Part shown: positions 6,437 through 7,908 of the stretch, piece by piece
How the letters are laid out: every line of letters begins with the position of its first letter
Position numbering within the stretch: the stretch's first letter is position 1
NCBI GenBank assembly: GCA_949297205.1
Contig: CASFSH010000399.1
Span: 1-7,908, forward strand
Direction of reading: 5' to 3'
Length of the DNA: 7,908 nt
DNA from: an uncultured Bacillota bacterium
GTDB taxonomy: Bacteria; Bacillota; Clostridia; UBA1381
The notes under the pieces: model-generated
What the model was told of the DNA's origin: nothing
The model's input: the letters and a program-made list of their open reading frames with translations, nothing else
The model's database searches: none
Position numbers and translations under genes: made by a program

Positions 6437-6868
6437 ATGGCTGCTTTAACAATGCACTATACTGTTGACGGGAATGATTTCACCCTTGCCGGAGACTGTT
6501 CAAGTAAAGTAAAAAAATCACTTACTCAATTAGGGTTTGATCCAACTACAATTCGAAAAGTTGCAATTGCAATGTATGAAGGTGAAATAAATATGGTAAT
6601 TCACGCAAACGGCGGTTTTATTGATGTAAGTATTGAACCTGATAAGATAGTAGCTGTACTTAACGACCATGGTCCTGGAATAGCTGATATTGATAAAGCT
6701 ATGCAGGAAGGTTTTTCCACAGCTTCAAACAAAGTCAGAGAACTGGGATTCGGCGCCGGAATGGGGCTTCCGAACATGAAAAAATATTCAGATGAAATGA
6801 ACATTTCAACCAAAATTGGAGAAGGTACAATTGTAACATTAACCTTTTATACAAAAAAAATCAGATAA
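6437..6868 (+). CDS. Small GHKL ATPase, RsbW/RsbT-like (anti-sigma or serine kinase type)
   Basis: The 143-residue protein is a lone HATPase_c domain. The N-box is YEGEINMVIHA (47-57; Glu48 and Asn52 as expected for catalysis and Mg binding). The G1 box is NDHGPGI (76-82), with Asp77 reading adenine. The G2 loop is GFGAGMGLPNMKKY (104-117), and TKIGEGTIVTLTF forms the final strand. There is no dimerisation/phosphoacceptor helix, so it is not a histidine kinase. Such proteins phosphorylate a serine on STAS-type partners or bind sigma factors in partner-switching systems. The partner is not visible here. It sits between the DRTGG gene (49 nt before) and the hydrogenase-like gene (36 nt after), a recurrent trio thought to signal redox or H2 state. 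AAAGGA at 6424-6429 precedes the start. Confidence 0.85.
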   Translation: MAALTMHYTVDGNDFTLAGDCSSKVKKSLTQLGFDPTTIRKVAIAMYEGEINMVIHANGGFIDVSIEPDKIVAVLNDHGPGIADIDKAMQEGFSTASNKVRELGFGAGMGLPNMKKYSDEMNISTKIGEGTIVTLTFYTKKIR

Positions 6869-6904
6869 TTAACGTTGTTTTACATAAGAAGGAGTGCATC
6901 ATAT

Positions 6905-7908
6905 ATGTCGGAAACATACTGGCATTCAGTAACACTGGATAAAGATGCCTGCAAAGGCTGTACCAATTGCCTTAAACACTGTCCTACACAAGCGATCCGT
7001 ATACAAAACGGTAAAGCAAAGATACTTAAAGAACGCTGTATTGACTGCGGTGAATGTATCAGAGTGTGTCCATATCATGCAAAAAAAGCTGTCACCGACA
7101 GTTTTGAAATACTTAATAATTATAAATATAACGTTGCACTTGTTGCACCTGCTTTTTGTGCTCAATTTTCAAAAACAGAGAACATTGATTTAATGCTTAC
7201 TGCGTTAAAGAAACTTGGCTTTGATGATATTTTTGAAGTAGCACGAGGAGCTCAAAAAGCGAGTGAAGAAACGAGAAAACTTATGGCATCCGGAGAGCTT
7301 CTCTCCCCTACCATTTCTTCTGCATGCCCTGCAGTTGTCAGATTGATTGCCATACGTTTTCCCAATTTAATCGGAAACATTATACCATTACGTGCCCCAA
7401 TGGAATTAGCGGCTGTTCAGGCAAGAAATGATGCAGTAGAAAAAACAGGACTTTCACCTGATGAAATAGGAATAATTTTCATTTCGCCCTGTGCTGCAAA
7501 AGTCACAGAAACAAGAAGTCCATCCAATGTAAAAAGTTCAAATGTAGATGCAGTTTTATCAATGAAAGATATTTATCTCAAATTGGCTCAAACAATACAT
7601 AAAATAGATGAAAATGAAATTGAAAAATTATCTTTTTCAGGTAAGGACGGTATTTTATGGGCAGTTCCCGGCGGTGAGGCTTATGCTTCCCACGCAAAAC
7701 GTCAGATAGCTGTTGACGGTATTCAGAATGTTATCCAGGTATTTGAAGATATTGAAGACGGAAAATTAAATGATATAGAATATGTTGAGGCTCTTGCATG
7801 TACCGGCGGTTGTGTGGGCGGTCCCCTTACAGCAGAAAACAGCTTTGTTGCCTGTTCACGTTTAAAAAGAATATGCAAGCCTCTTGACGATGAAAAACTA
7901 AGTCTTGA
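6905..7908 (+). CDS. [FeFe]-hydrogenase-like protein, probably sensory (group C type), 3' end outside window
   Basis: The frame is open from ATG 6905 to the window end, with 334 complete codons. Two 4Fe-4S motifs lead: Cys16/19/22/26 (CKGCTNCLKHCP) and Cys45/48/51/55 (CIDCGECIRVCP). The H-cluster domain follows with its three signatures. L1 is SSACPAVVR (138-146), L2 SPCAAKVTE (194-202) and L3 ACTGGCVGGP (298-307). The four presumed H-cluster cysteines (141, 196, 299, 303) and Lys199 are kept. In L1 the Cys that passes protons in catalytic enzymes (TSCCP) is Ala140, and the Met before PC in L2 is Ser194. These changes are known in sensory HydS proteins of group C, which usually carry a PAS, kinase or phosphatase domain after this point; that part is not visible. 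Strong AAGGAG at 6889-6894. Bulk H2 catalysis is unlikely but not excluded. Confidence 0.85.
   Translation, partial: MSETYWHSVTLDKDACKGCTNCLKHCPTQAIRIQNGKAKILKERCIDCGECIRVCPYHAKKAVTDSFEILNNYKYNVALVAPAFCAQFSKTENIDLMLTALKKLGFDDIFEVARGAQKASEETRKLMASGELLSPTISSACPAVVRLIAIRFPNLIGNIIPLRAPMELAAVQARNDAVEKTGLSPDEIGIIFISPCAAKVTETRSPSNVKSSNVDAVLSMKDIYLKLAQTIHKIDENEIEKLSFSGKDGILWAVPGGEAYASHAKRQIAVDGIQNVIQVFEDIEDGKLNDIEYVEALACTGGCVGGPLTAENSFVACSRLKRICKPLDDEKLSL

Noticed and set aside
6945..7193. 82-residue + strand reading frame overlapping the hydrogenase-like gene
   Set aside because: It is a shadow frame of the gene starting at 6905, which carries clear 4Fe-4S and H-cluster motifs in its own frame.

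Overview
The window is AT-rich, and every gene in it lies on the + strand. It looks like part of the chromosome of an anaerobic, endospore-forming member of the Clostridia. The evidence is the Bacillus/Clostridium 'yab' order rqcP-yabP-yabQ-divIC-yabR, which includes two sporulation genes, followed further on by an [FeFe]-hydrogenase-type protein. I cannot place it more finely than class from the sequence.

Region 1 (1-1324) is the 3' part of a heparinase II/III-family polysaccharide lyase gene that enters from the left edge. It ends only 14 nt before rqcP, an unexpected neighbour. Region 2 (1339-3353) is the yab cluster: RqcP (S4 protein of ribosome-associated quality control), YabP and YabQ (sporulation), a DivIC/FtsB-like division protein, and YabR (S1 RNA-binding protein). 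Two non-coding gaps here carry signals. A 15-bp hairpin between rqcP and yabP includes the yabP Shine-Dalgarno. The 148-nt gap before yabQ holds a good match to a sigma-E -10 element. yabQ and divIC overlap by an unusual 122 nt.

Region 3 (3354-3515) is a 162-nt intergenic stretch with a perfect 12-bp inverted repeat overlapping a possible promoter. Region 4 (3516-6003) holds pncB (nicotinate phosphoribosyltransferase, NAD salvage) and a full-length Sua5-type threonylcarbamoyl-AMP synthase with a TTG start, 16 nt apart.

Region 5 (6037 to the right edge) is a three-gene set: a stand-alone DRTGG-domain protein, a small GHKL/RsbW-RsbT-like ATPase, and an [FeFe]-hydrogenase-like protein cut by the window end. 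The last keeps the H-cluster ligand cysteines but has Ala in place of the proton-transfer Cys of motif L1. Together with its neighbours this suggests a sensory (group C-like) hydrogenase coupled to a partner-switching type signalling module, rather than a bulk H2-producing enzyme. This is the most interesting part of the window.

I saw no tRNA, rRNA, CRISPR array, insertion sequence or attachment site. No gene-free stretch exceeds 300 nt.
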